The notes under the pieces are model-generated. The model did not search any database, was not told the origin of the DNA, and saw only the letters and a program-made list of their open reading frames with translations. From Macrostomum hystrix (taxonomy: Eukaryota > Platyhelminthes > Macrostomidae), in contig CATNEN010000001.1 in NCBI GenBank assembly GCA_950097015.1, positions 713,501 to 777,500 of the forward strand: DNA of 64,000 nt, in the 5' to 3' direction. Of this stretch, positions 11,824 through 22,040 are shown in pieces. Position numbers and translations under genes: made by a program. Position 1 is the stretch's first letter. The number at the start of each line of letters is the position of its first letter.

Positions 11824-14800
11824 TCATCGCCTCCACATACACACAGCCAGCAAGATGGCGGCGTGAACAATGAGGAAAAAGCAATGCATCAGGCCAACAG
11901 CAAATGGAGCAGCTTCTAAACGTCTCTCCAGCGCATTGATTCTGGCAGTCTGAGCTCTGTCACGCCTCACAGCAGATTTGGCAGTGAACTGCAGCTTGTT
12001 CAATGTGTCATTGAAATGTAAAGCCAATCGTTGAACGTGTCTATTATAGGCTAGTGATAATTCTTCTAGATAACGCATGCTAACACTGACATTGCGTTCG
12101 AGTTCTTTGATACGGTTGGTTAGGACGGCGAAGCCGCCGCCTCCGCCGCCGCCTCCTCCTCCGCCTCCTCCTCCGCCTCCATTCGAAGGCTGATGGGAAC
12201 TATGAACGACCGCGTCCGCATGCGACTGATCTTCAACCGATTGATTGACAGCATTAGCCACGCGACCATTATCAACAATTGGTGCATTTGAATCAACTGT
12301 AGTAGCATTAGATTTTATCTGGCTAGAAGCATTCAATTCTACTTGTTGAATGTGATCAGTTAGAATTGTCGAAGCATCGTCATTATGCAGATCACGAGGT
12401 GGAGAAGGCAAAACCACCGGTTCTGGCGGGACTGTGTTGGCTAATTTCAATTTAGTTTCATCCGATACAACCGATTTCAATTGACGAACACAATGCGAAG
12501 GTAGTAGCCTCAAGAATGCACACTTAGCTGGACAAGTACCGTAGATTGAATCGGACGATATTGTGCCATTGCCAGCGGTTGCATTGGCTGGTGAAACGCA
12601 GCCTAGCTGACTGTCAATAGCGTCATTGGCGACTGAATTCAATGAGGCATCACTGGGGTGTGTTGATCCCTGACTGCCGAGACTGACACCGTCTAGACCG
12701 TTAATGCCCAGCGATAAGATTCTCTGATGCTCGTCTGACCAAGGATCATCACCGTCTGGATCGTTTTCGACAATGTCGGCTGCAAGAACTCCCAACAGTC
12801 TGAGGTGAGTGAGGGTGCAATAGTGCTCACTACCCCAGTGCTCTGAGAAGCGTAGCCGAATATATTGGACAAACTGGTCTGTGCGCACATCGAAGATCTG
12901 CCAGTTCCGAGAAGCGTTTAGAGTCAAATTCGCAACCTACGGGGACAATCGGGTGAATTGGGATTATCGATTAGCTGATATGAACAAGAAGCGGGGAACT
13001 TGTAGGATAGGATGAGGTGAAATTGGTCTATTCTGGAATGCTAAAAATAAGTTAAGATGGGATTGCGAAATATACTGTATAGGGTCAGGTGGAATGGGAT
13101 GAAATCAGGTGGAATGGGATGGAATCAGGTGGAATGGGATGGAATCAGGTGGAATGGGATGGAATCAGGTGGAATGGGATGGAATCAGGTGGAATGGGAT
13201 GGAATCAGGTGGAATGGGATGGAATCAGGTAGAATGGGATGGAATCAGGTGGAATGGGATGAAATCAGGCGGAATGGGATGGAATCAAGTCGAATGGGAT
13301 GGAAACAAGTGGAATGGGATGGAAACAAGTGAATTGGGATGGAATCAGGTAGAATGGGTTGGAATCAGGTGGAATGGGATGGAATCAGGTAGAATGGGAT
13401 GGAATCAGGTGGAATGGGATGGAATCAGGTGGAATGGGATGGAAACAAGTGGAATGCGATGGAATCAGGTGGAATGAGATGGAATCAGGTGGAATGGGAT
13501 GGAATCAGGTGGAATGCGATGGAATCAGGTGGAATGGGATGGAATCAGGTGGAATGGGATGGAATCAGGTGGAATGGGATGGAATCAGGTAGAATGGGAT
13601 GGAATCAAGTGGAATAGGATGGAATCAGGTGGAATGGGATGGAATCAGGTGGAATGGGATGGAATCAGGTAGAATGGGATGGAATCAGGCGGAATGGGAT
13701 GGAATCAAGTGGAATGGGATGGAAACAAGTGGAATGGGATGGAAACAAGTGAATTGGGATGGAATCAGGTAGAATGGGTTGGAATCAGGTGGAATGGGAT
13801 GGAATCAGGTAGAATGGGATGGAATCAGGTGGAATGGGATGGAATCAGGTGGAATGGGATGGAATCAGGTAGAATGGGATGGAATCAAGTCGAATGGGAT
13901 GGAATCAGGTGGAATGGGATGAAATCAGGCGGAATGGGGTGGAATCAAGTGGAATGGGATGGAAACAAGTGGAATGGGATGGAAACAAGTGAATTGGGAT
14001 GGAATCAAGTGGAATAGGATGGAATCAGGTGGAATGGGATGGAATCAGGTGGAATAGGATGGAATCAGGTGGAAAAGGATGGAATCAGGAGGAATGGGAT
14101 GGAATCAGGTGGAATAGGATGGAATCAGGTGGAATGGGATGGAATCAAGTGGAATGGGATGGAATCAGGTGGAATGGGATGGAATCAGGTGGAATGGGAT
14201 GGAATCAGGTGGAATAGGATGGAATCAGGTAGAATGGGATGGAATCAGGTGGAATAGGATGGAATCAGGTAGAATGGGATGGAATCAGGCGGAATGGGAT
14301 GGAATCAAGTGGAATGGGATGGAATCAGGTGGAATGGGATGGAATCAGGTAAAAACTAAGGCCAGCTCACCGGAATCCATTCCCTAGCGGGATGAACATC
14401 GCTAGCTAGCACGGAAACATTTTTGAAGGCGCTACTGAATAATTCAAAGTTTGCCAATTCAAGTCGCCGAAGCCGAACAGGTTCGCATAGTTGCAAATCG
14501 ATCCACTTCTCAGCTGAGCACAGGTTCTTCATGTACAAGTCGCGATTATCTGTTAAGATGGCGTCCACATCTTTAGCTTCGGAATTCCAATCCAAAGCTT
14601 TGGCGCCGCATTCAATCGAGGCGACATTCTTTTTAAACGGCGACTGATTCGCCTGCTGATCGATGACGCTGTTTAACTGGCCCGGTTTGCTTGGAGCATC
14701 AGCTCCGTGACTGTCTACGCCAGCTGAATCAGTCGAAGCTGATGCGCTGCCGGGAGATCCGGAACGTCCGCCGCCTGTTGAAGCTGCCGCAGCGGCTTTT

Positions 14801-14950
14801 GCGGCGGCTGCCGCACCCTTAGCTGACTGAGCAAGGGCGATGACTTTCTCGCGATATTCACGAAATGTTGGCATCTGGTCTGCGGCGGCACCTGCAGCTG
14901 CTGCTGCGGCAGCTGCTTTTGGATTATCTGACGCTGTCGCATGGCACAGC
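11824..14950 (-). CDS. SUCO: SUN-domain protein of the SUCO/SLP1 family (3' part, two exons found)
   Basis: Exon 14950-14371 joins exon 12936-11824 in phase 0 (donor GTGAGC, acceptor GTAG). The first encodes MPTFREYREKV, as in the region just before the SUN domain of SUCO proteins, then an Ala/Ser/Gly-rich stretch and the first half of the SUN domain (NVASIECGAKALDWN, AILTDNRDLYM, CEPVRLRRLELANFELFSS). The second completes it (QYIRLRFSEHWGSEHYCTLTHLRLLGV). It continues through a variable region with a run of about 17 Gly, a coiled coil (NRIKELERNVSVSMRYLEELS) close to the conserved SUCO coil, and a C-terminal membrane helix ending CMWRR. SUCO/SLP1 proteins are ER membrane proteins; yeast SLP1-EMP65 protects soluble ER proteins. 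The first exon enters in phase 2, so upstream exons with the signal peptide and start are missing; I could not find them. The intron splits the SUN domain and holds a 20-bp minisatellite. Confidence 0.9.
13081..14352. repeat. Minisatellite, 20-bp unit TGGAATGGGATGGAATCAGG
   Basis: About 63 copies in exact 20-bp register with scattered substitutions (AGAATGG, GGAATAGG, GGAAACAAG). The unit is four diverged TGGAA pentamers, resembling the (GGAAT)n core of vertebrate pericentromeric satellites II/III. It occupies most of the SUN-domain intron and stops about 20 bases from the exon border at 14371. A block around 13660-13800 repeats a combination seen around 13250-13380. Confidence 0.97.
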
Positions 14951-15749
14951 CTAGGTATTTTTTAAAGAAAAAAATGAAGCAGTCTTAAAATTATCTAACA
15001 AGGGAGATTGAGTTAGATCTTCATAATTCTGACCAAGACGTCAGAGTTCGATTCCCAGCCCAATCCCACACTTTGTTGATTTCTGAACAGCCTAAAAGAT
15101 ATCTCCAGCTGTGCCTTGCAGATAGTAGCTGTACATGTGGCTCAAGTGGGGTACATGTAATAATAATAATATATGTTTATCCACCCACTTAACACTATCA
15201 CATATATTGTTTGTATCAAATTATGGGTACTTAACCTATAGCTCCTTCTTTCAACACATTACTGTATTGCAAATGCCCCCGAGTTGATTATTTTTTGTTT
15301 TTTTAAATAGACCTCCATGCAAAAAATAGAATCAGATTCGATTTATAAGCTAACTGGAAATTTAGTATTAAAACAGAAGTAAAATGTTTGCTATAAATTC
15401 CATATTATAATCATACAAATATGTGCAAATCTTTTCGCAGAAAAGATATTCACATTTATGACATTAATAAAAAAGGATTTACTTCAAATGTAGACATGAT
15501 ATCTAAATAAGCTTTTTAAAAGCTACTTAAAATACCATAAAAAGAGAAATTATTACTATAACACCATATAGTTAGTTTGTATGCTTACAGATAGACTGGG
15601 CAATCAAATTAATTGAATTGGAAAGAAAATTAAGAATAGTTAGGAAAAAAAAGAAAAATAATTACTAGACTACTAATTAATTGCAAGGTGGTCAATTTGA
15701 AACTAAAATTTCAAAATTCAAATTTTGTGCAAAGTATAAAGAAGGCAGA
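14951..15749. other. Upstream intron or 5' flank of the SUN-domain gene
   Basis: AT-rich, with no coding exon recognised. Between about 15030 and 15168 there is a B-box-like GAGTTCGATTCCC followed about 110 bases later by an (AAT)n tail, which suggests a tRNA-derived SINE on the plus strand from a family different from the two described below. Confidence 0.4.
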
Positions 15750-16508
15750 GCTTATTCCCACAGTCCCGAGCCGATAATTTCAATTTTATCCACATGGATC
15801 CGTGCCGATAATTTTCTGCTTATCCTCATGGCAGCTTGTATGAATAGGTCTACAACTAAGAAAATTGTCCAGCAAAAGCATTGGGACACTTTTAACTTTT
15901 AACTCTCAAGAATTTAACGCCTAAGTCCAAAGGACACACAATTGTAAAGATTTGCAGAGGAAAGCGCGGAACTAGTTAACATGTTTTTGTCGAGTTTCTG
16001 AAACCTTATTTTTGTACGGTAACAAGTCAGTAGTATCATTTGCGCATGTGCATCATATCATATTTCAAGCGCGTGTGCAATACAAATGTCAGCGCGATTC
16101 TTCATGCGATTGTTAGCAACGTTACATAGGCCCTACTATTCGAAATTAATGTTTATTTGAATTTTAATGTGTGCATTGCTTGTAATTAAAAGAGGCCCTA
16201 CTACAGGTAACTGCAGGTTCTGGAAAACATGTATGACCAGTTGTATATAGCACATGAAAATTGCTACACAGTTCCTTTAAAATATGTGCTTTAAGTTCCT
16301 AAAGTTATCGGCAAAACAAGCTGCCATGTGGACAGGCAGAGAATTATCGGCACAGATCAGTGTGGATAAAATTGAAATTAATGGCATGGCATATATAAAG
16401 AGTTGTAGACCTATTCATACAAGCTGCCATGTGGATAAGCAGAAATTATTGGCATGGATCTGTGTGGATAAAATTGAAAATATTGGCATAGGACCGTGGG
16501 AATAAGCA
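15750..16508. mobile_element. Element with inverted repeats of about 108 bp, MITE-like
   Basis: Bases 15750-15856 match the reverse complement of 16401-16508 with about 85-90% identity by eye (CTTATTCCCAC at the outer end, TGAATAGGTCTACAACT at the inner end). The centre (about 545 bases) has no long reading frame. A further direct partial copy of the right arm (AGCTGCCATGTGGA onward) starts near 16319. The form fits a non-autonomous DNA transposon with long terminal inverted repeats, or a fold-back element. No clear target-site duplication was found, so the exact ends are uncertain. Confidence 0.6.
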
Positions 16509-17770
16509 CTTCCTATAAAGAAAGCAATTTAACAATAGGCTTGCTTGCATTGGTTGGACATACCCTGCCACAAATCATAAAGATGGCAAAGTGTCTACAA
16601 GTCTTGGGCACTATGTACACTGGATCTACTGTGTTATCAACATGAGGAAAAAGCAGATGACAAAGTTTCTAGCAACTTTTTTATTTATGACTCTGATTGG
16701 CTGAAAAATAATAAATCAATACTCAACTGCCAATTTTCCTAGTTATTTGACTAAAAAAACATTTATTTTTCTTTTAGGCCTAATATAATACTAGAAATTT
16801 AATATCACATATAGCTCAGATTTTGAGCTAGTATACTAAAGGTATCCAACAGATAGTTGAATTAGAAAGACCAAGTAGCATACAACATTGCTATATTACA
16901 TGTAGTAAAGGGTTTATTTAACGCCTCTGTTGTGTTAAAAAATAGTCTGTGCCATTCGAGCATCCATGTGACACTCCCAGTCAACAAATAATTGAATGCC
17001 ACAAAATTGGAGATTGCTGTTAGGTTATGCTATGAAAAAAATCACATCAGGCGAACAAAAGACTTACCAGAAGATAAAAAACACTATCGCAGAGATCCGA
17101 AACAATTTATTTTTTGAAACAACTCTGTCACTTACATAAACGTTGATCAAATTTGCAACCCTCATATTGCAACAATCACAGATCAATCAGATATGGATAG
17201 GCCTATGTCTAGGCCTTTTAAAATATATACCGTCTTTCTGAAGCTAATTTTCTAGTTAGGAAAAATATATATCTTTAGAAATTACAGTGGCTTTAAGAAT
17301 CAGAGACAAAGAAATAAAATAAAAAACTATTAACGCGCTCGCGTTGATGTGATGTCTGTAAAAATTAGCACGATAAACTAACATGCCGTTTCTTTTCTAT
17401 TTCATGGAAAATTTGAATTTAAACTCCTTTAACACGTCGCTAATTGAACTTGTACACGTATAGTAAGTAGTTCACATTGTGCAATGTCTTGACAACGCGT
17501 GCGATGGGACATTGGAGGTTGGCCCTCCAACAGTGACTGTTAATAATATTAATAATAATAATAATTGCAGGAGGGCTGCAGGCAATTGCACATCAGTGAC
17601 TGTTAGACATTCATTATATTGATTTACGGCCTCCAGACTTTTGTCTTGAAGGAAAATTTATTGTTTAGGCAGACGATTCTACCTAAATTTCAGTCAATTT
17701 AAAGTTGCAGTCTATGAAAATTTGCATTCTATTTAAACGCTCTGCGTTTGATATGATAATAGATGGTGCC
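16509..17770. other. AT-rich DNA with no gene recognised
   Basis: No convincing exon. A short (AAT)n run near 17545 follows GGAGGTTGGCCCTCCAA, which resembles part of the body of SINE family 2, so a degraded SINE may be present. Confidence 0.4.
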
Positions 17771-18062
17771 ACCTCTGAGCATTATAGCAGTGCGTACCAT
17801 GGCCTCAACGCAGAGCCGCGCTCTGCTGCGGCTGTCAAGAGCAGCACAACAACCGTGCATGCGCCGGGGCCATCAAAGTGAGCGCCGACGCAAAGAACGG
17901 TGCCGTGAGCGGTATCGCAGCGGACGACTTCGGGGTCGCGAGCGCTGATCTGCTTGCTGCAAGTGCCCTCCACCTGGTGGTGTGGATACGCTGAGTGGCG
18001 TCAGAAACCATGAGGTTCAAAGCCACCGAACCCCAGCCGATCCAAAATGCGCGCAGAAACAA
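17770..18062. other. GC-rich patch of unknown nature
   Basis: A roughly 290-base GC-rich patch in AT-rich surroundings, with overlapping short open frames on both strands. It might be an exon or transposon relic. No protein family is recognised and no strand can be chosen. Confidence 0.25.
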
Positions 18063-18119
18063 TATTGCAATAATGCAAAAACAATAATAAATAATTAATT
18101 ACACTGCCCTTAATTGAAC

Positions 18120-18235
18120 CAAATTTGCAGCCAACAGCACAGTCACGAGCACAGTCGCAGCTATTGCGCGGCGCATCTGAATGCCGCGTACGGCTGTTCC
18201 GTCCTGTGGGGATGCTACACGGCCCAACCCTCAAT
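18120..18235 (-). mobile_element. SINE family 1 relic
   Basis: GCAGCCAACAGCACAGTC and CCGCGTACGGCTGTTC match the 3' part of the full SINE family 1 copy at 48119-48400 (GCAGCCGACAGCACAGCC, GCTGCGTACAGCTGTTC) in the same orientation. The tRNA-like head is absent. Confidence 0.6.
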
Positions 18236-18239
18236 ATAC

Positions 18240-18350
18240 ACTGACACCCCACCCCACACCCCACACCTACGACACCCCATACCTACTCCCTCCACACCCA
18301 CCCCACCCCACACCCACCCCACCACACACCTAGCTACCTCCACCATACAC
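18240..18350. repeat. C/A-rich simple repeat (CACCC-type)
   Basis: Irregular runs of CACCCCACACC and related words, with no G on this strand for long stretches. Confidence 0.8.
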
Positions 18351-18789
18351 CTACCTGCGGAACCTTGCCTTTATTTCCTGATCATAATTGCGTGCTTCCC
18401 GGACCCACCTCGTTTATTAGATTTTGGGCCATAGACAGTGTCGCAATTGCTGCCTGTATTCGTGCCTGGGAGTCAGGTGTTTAGAATCTACTAATACATT
18501 CTAGTTTCTGTGGGCCTATGTGACCATACAATGAATCATTGAATATGAAGTTACATCCTGCGTTTTGGTTTGAATAAAAATTGCACGAACTGTAAATATG
18601 TAAATTTGAATTCTATAATCCTTATAGCCTTTACAATTTGACCCGAGGCATAAAAATTCACACTTGGAAGGAATGCTGCATTGATGTTATGACATTCGGC
18701 ACTTCGTACTGCCCATAACTTTCTGCATGGTTGCTTCAAATGCATGACTATTCGTTTTGATGAAAATATTCTTCCAAACTGGGTGGTAT

Positions 18790-18870
18790 GCCGCTTCAGT
18801 CCATGGACTGAACAGCTGTACAAAGCCTTTGAAAGCGCATTTGAATTTGTGCGGCTGTGCCACTGTCTAT
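18790..18870 (+). mobile_element. SINE family 1 fragment
   Basis: CAGTCCATGGACTGAACAGC followed by TGTACAAAGCC and CGGCTGTGCC matches the central and 3' parts of SINE family 1 in forward orientation. It lies immediately before the LINE relic. Confidence 0.5.
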
Positions 18871-19460
18871 GCATGTGGCCGTGCTTGTCGAGCCATCACG
18901 AGTGCGGCACCCTCGATCCACTTCGCTGGCATGAAAGCCTTCCTGGACCTTTCCCTTTCCCGAGATCAAACGGAAAGCAATGAAGACTGCTTCATCGTCT
19001 ACTGGACGCGGATGTCTCCATCCAGAAGCAACTTGCCTTCAGCAAGCGGAACCTGGACACAGCAGGAGGCTTTTCAAGTTCTCAACATCAGCTCCTGCGC
19101 CCTGATCAACCAAAAGTCCAGGGAGCAGAAATCATCATCCTCTCGGACAGCCAGGCGGCGATACATGCCCTTTGACGCACGCAGACATGCACGCGCACAG
19201 TCCTCGACTGCGTCGCGCAACTCAACAGCTTATGGACCTCCGAAAAAGTTTCCTAAAGTGTATTCCAGGGCACTCTGGACAGCCTTTTCTGTCTGCGGTC
19301 TCCACCCCTATCGCCGTCGTCACCACTTGGATCAACTGGGTGGCCTCGAAGCACAAGGACAGGTGGATCAACTCCGCTGTTCCTTGGCTCTCGACTGCTC
19401 TACGAAAAGCACTGCTTGGACTCAACCGCAGGGACATCGGGGGACATTGTAACATTACAT
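18870..19460 (+). pseudogene. Degenerate LINE fragment, RNase H region
   Basis: The stretch around 19115-19165 reads [17 protein letters not shown], the DSQAA motif typical of the RNase H domain of Jockey/CR1-type non-LTR retrotransposons, then stops. In neighbouring frames come PGHSG (near 19265, as in the 'PGHSG..GNE.AD' motif) and [15 protein letters not shown] (near 19410-19450), like the LTGHC-type segment after RNase H in LINE proteins. The motifs are in the right order but in different frames, so this is a frameshifted relic. Confidence 0.6.
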
Positions 19461-19707
19461 TATAACTATTAATTACTTATTTCAGCCAGCTACTGAACTT
19501 TATGACTCGTAAACTTTTCGAGCTTGCAGCAAACGAAGTGAATGTCTATCTGCAATTTCTTTTTTTATCTATATTGTCTTTCTAGTTAGCTTTCTTGCTC
19601 TCTGAATAAATATTTACTGCTATAAAATGCACGCGTCAATGTAGTAAAATGTGGGTTTATCAAATATACAAAAAGTTTTTCTTTACCTGGCTTGTTTTCT
19701 GTATTTA

Positions 19708-20056
19708 ATAATAATAAATTTACTTGCAAAATGGCTTTGGGGCACTGGATATCATCTGGTGACACTAGACCCGCAGCCAGCGAGGCTGCAATTCTGCCCA
19801 TTCCGCTGACTCCTGAGCACACACTCACACAGGTATGTACACCTGCCCTGACTTTGTCATTGACAGAGAGTTTACACTCTAACTGTGCCCCGGAGGTTGG
19901 CCCTCAACGGGCATACATTGCTAGTAAAGCCCGAATATAAATAGTAATTCTCTCCGCGGCTGTGTCCCTAAATAAATGTGGCCTCGCCGCGGAATCGAAC
20001 TCAGGACCTTGGTGCGAGAGGCAAACGCGTTAGACCCTCTGCCACTGACCCGATTC
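19708..20056 (-). mobile_element. tRNA-derived SINE, family 2, near full length
   Basis: Read on the minus strand: a tRNA-like head (GGTCAGTGGCAGAG as A-box region, GAGTTCGATTCC as B box), a body with GAGGGCCAACCTC and AAAGTCAGGGCAG, a 3' domain (GGCAGAATTGCAGCCTCGCT), and a TTA-rich tail. It is flanked by TCTGTATTTA at 19698-19707 and 20057-20066, a good target-site duplication, so insertion was by target-primed reverse transcription. A second near-complete copy is at 56638-57000. Confidence 0.85.
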
Positions 20057-20066
20057 TCTGTATTTA

Positions 20067-20437
20067 TATGGTCTTCAAATTTTTCTATGAAAAAAAACGT
20101 TCACTAGCAACCAATAATACTGGTCTTCAAGCCTGCTTTTAGAATTGTTCCCGTGTGCTAGTATAGAGTATAGATATATGCTCTTAAAATGCAATTTGAC
20201 CCTATCTCAGCTGAAGTCGCAAATGAAGACACCTCTATAAAATATTTTGGTGCTGTGAATAGATTGTAAAACATGAAAGACTTATCTGAACCAGATTAAA
20301 AAAAGAAATTCTGTTTCTGACACAAATATTTGCATGTGCTTATAGGTGCCTGTTGATCTCTTAACTATTTGAGTTGAGACTCAAATGTGACGACTGGAGT
20401 ACAAGTGTAACTATAATTTAGCGATTTAGCGCAAGTT
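20067..20437. other. No gene recognised
   Basis: AT-rich spacer between the SINE and the 16-bp array; nothing recognised. Confidence 0.5.
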
Positions 20438-20440
20438 ATG

Positions 20441-22040
20441 GATCTCTCCCCCTGCCTCATCTCTCCCCTGCCTCATCTCTCCCCTGCCTCATCTCTCCCC
20501 TGCCTCATCTCTCCCCTGCCTCATCTCTCCCCTGCCTCATCTCTCCCCCTGTCTCATCTCTCCCCCTGCCTCATCTCTCCACTGCCTCATCTCTCCCCTG
20601 CCTCATCTCTCCCCCTGTCTCATCTCTCCCCCTGCCTCATCTCTCCCCTGCCTCATCTCTCCCCTGCCTCATCTCTCCCCTGCCTCATCTCTCCCCTGCC
20701 TCATCTCTCCCCTGCCTCATCTCTCCCCTGCCTCATCTCTCCCCCTGTCTCATCTCTCCCCCTGCCTCATCTCTCCCCTGTCTCATCTCTCCCCTGTCTC
20801 ATCTCTCCCCTGCCTCATCTCTCCCCTGTCTCATCTCTCCCCTGCCTCATCTCTCCCCTGCCTCATCTCTCCCCTGCCTCATCTCTCCCCTGCCTCATCT
20901 CTCCCCTGCCTCATCTCTCCCCCTGTCTCATCTCTCCCCCTGCCTCATCTCTCCACTGCCTCATCTCTCCCCTGCCTCATCTCTCCCCCTGTCTCATCTC
21001 TCCCCCTGCCTCATCTCTCCCCTGCCTCATCTCTCCCCTGCCTCATCTCTCCCCTGCCTCATCTCTCCCCTGCCTCATCTCTCCCCTGCCTCATCTCTCC
21101 CCTGCCTCATCTCTCCCCCTGTCTCATCTCTCCCCCTGCCTCATCTCTCCCCTGTCTCATCTCTCCCCTGTCTCATCTCTCCCCTGCCTCATCTCTCCCC
21201 TGTCTCATCTCTCCCCTGCCTCATCTCTCCCCTGTCTCATCTCTCCCCTGTCTCATCTCTCCCCTGCCTCATCTCTCCCCTGTCTCATCTCTCCCCTGCC
21301 TCATCTCTTCCCTGCCTCATCTCTCCCCTGCCTCATCTCTCCCCTGCCTCATCTCTTCCCTGCCTCATCTCTCCCCTGTCTCATCTCTCCCCTGTCTCAT
21401 CTCTCCCCTGCCTCATCTCTTCCCTGCCTCATCTCTCCCCTGTCTCATCTCTCCCCTGCCTCATCTCTTCCCTGCCTCATCTCTCCCCTGCCTCATCTCT
21501 CCCCTGCCTCATCTCTCCCCTGCCTCATCTCTTCCCTGCCTCATCTCTCCCCTGTCTCATCTCTCCCCTGTCTCATCTCTCCCCTGCCTCATCTCTTCCC
21601 TGCCTCATCTCTCCCCTGTCTCATCTCTCCCCTGCCTCATCTCTTCCCTGCCTCATCTCTCCCCTGCCTCATCTCTCCCCTGCCAAATCTCTTCCCTGCC
21701 TCATCTCTCCCCTGTCTCATCTCTCCCCTGTCTCATCTCTCCCCTGCCTCATCTCTCCCCTGCCTCATCTCTCCCCTGCCTCATCTCTCCCCTGCCTCAT
21801 CTCTCCCCTGTCTCATCTCTCCCCTGCCTCATCTCTCCCCTGCCTCATCACTCCACTGTCTGATATCTCCCCTGCCTCATCTCTCCCCTGCCTCATCTCT
21901 CCCCTGTCTCATCTCTCCCCTGCCTCATCTCTTCCCTGCCTCATCTCTCCCCTGCCTCATCTCTCCCCTGCCAAATCTCTCCCCGGTCTCATCCCTCCAC
22001 TGTCTGATCTCTCTCCTGTCTCATCTCTTCCCTGTGTTAT
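20441..22040. repeat. Polypyrimidine minisatellite, 16-bp unit CCTCATCTCTCCCCTG
   Basis: About 100 copies. Main variants are TCTCATC for CCTCATC, CTCTTCCCTG, and an extra C (CTCCCCCTG). A block of about 430 bases starting near 20530 appears again near 20920 with the same order of variants. The other strand carries GGGG every 16 bases in a purine-rich context. As 16 is not a multiple of 3 and no unit frame has a stop, a 569-codon open frame runs through it; its low-complexity product is not a believable protein. Confidence 0.97.

Noticed and set aside
17763-18062. A gene in the GC-rich patch
   Set aside because: Competing short frames on both strands, no recognised family, and no splice pattern to choose among them; listed only as a patch of unknown nature.
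19980-20056. A second tRNA-like gene on the minus strand
   Set aside because: It is the head of SINE family 2, with matching bodies in other copies and a 10-bp target-site duplication.
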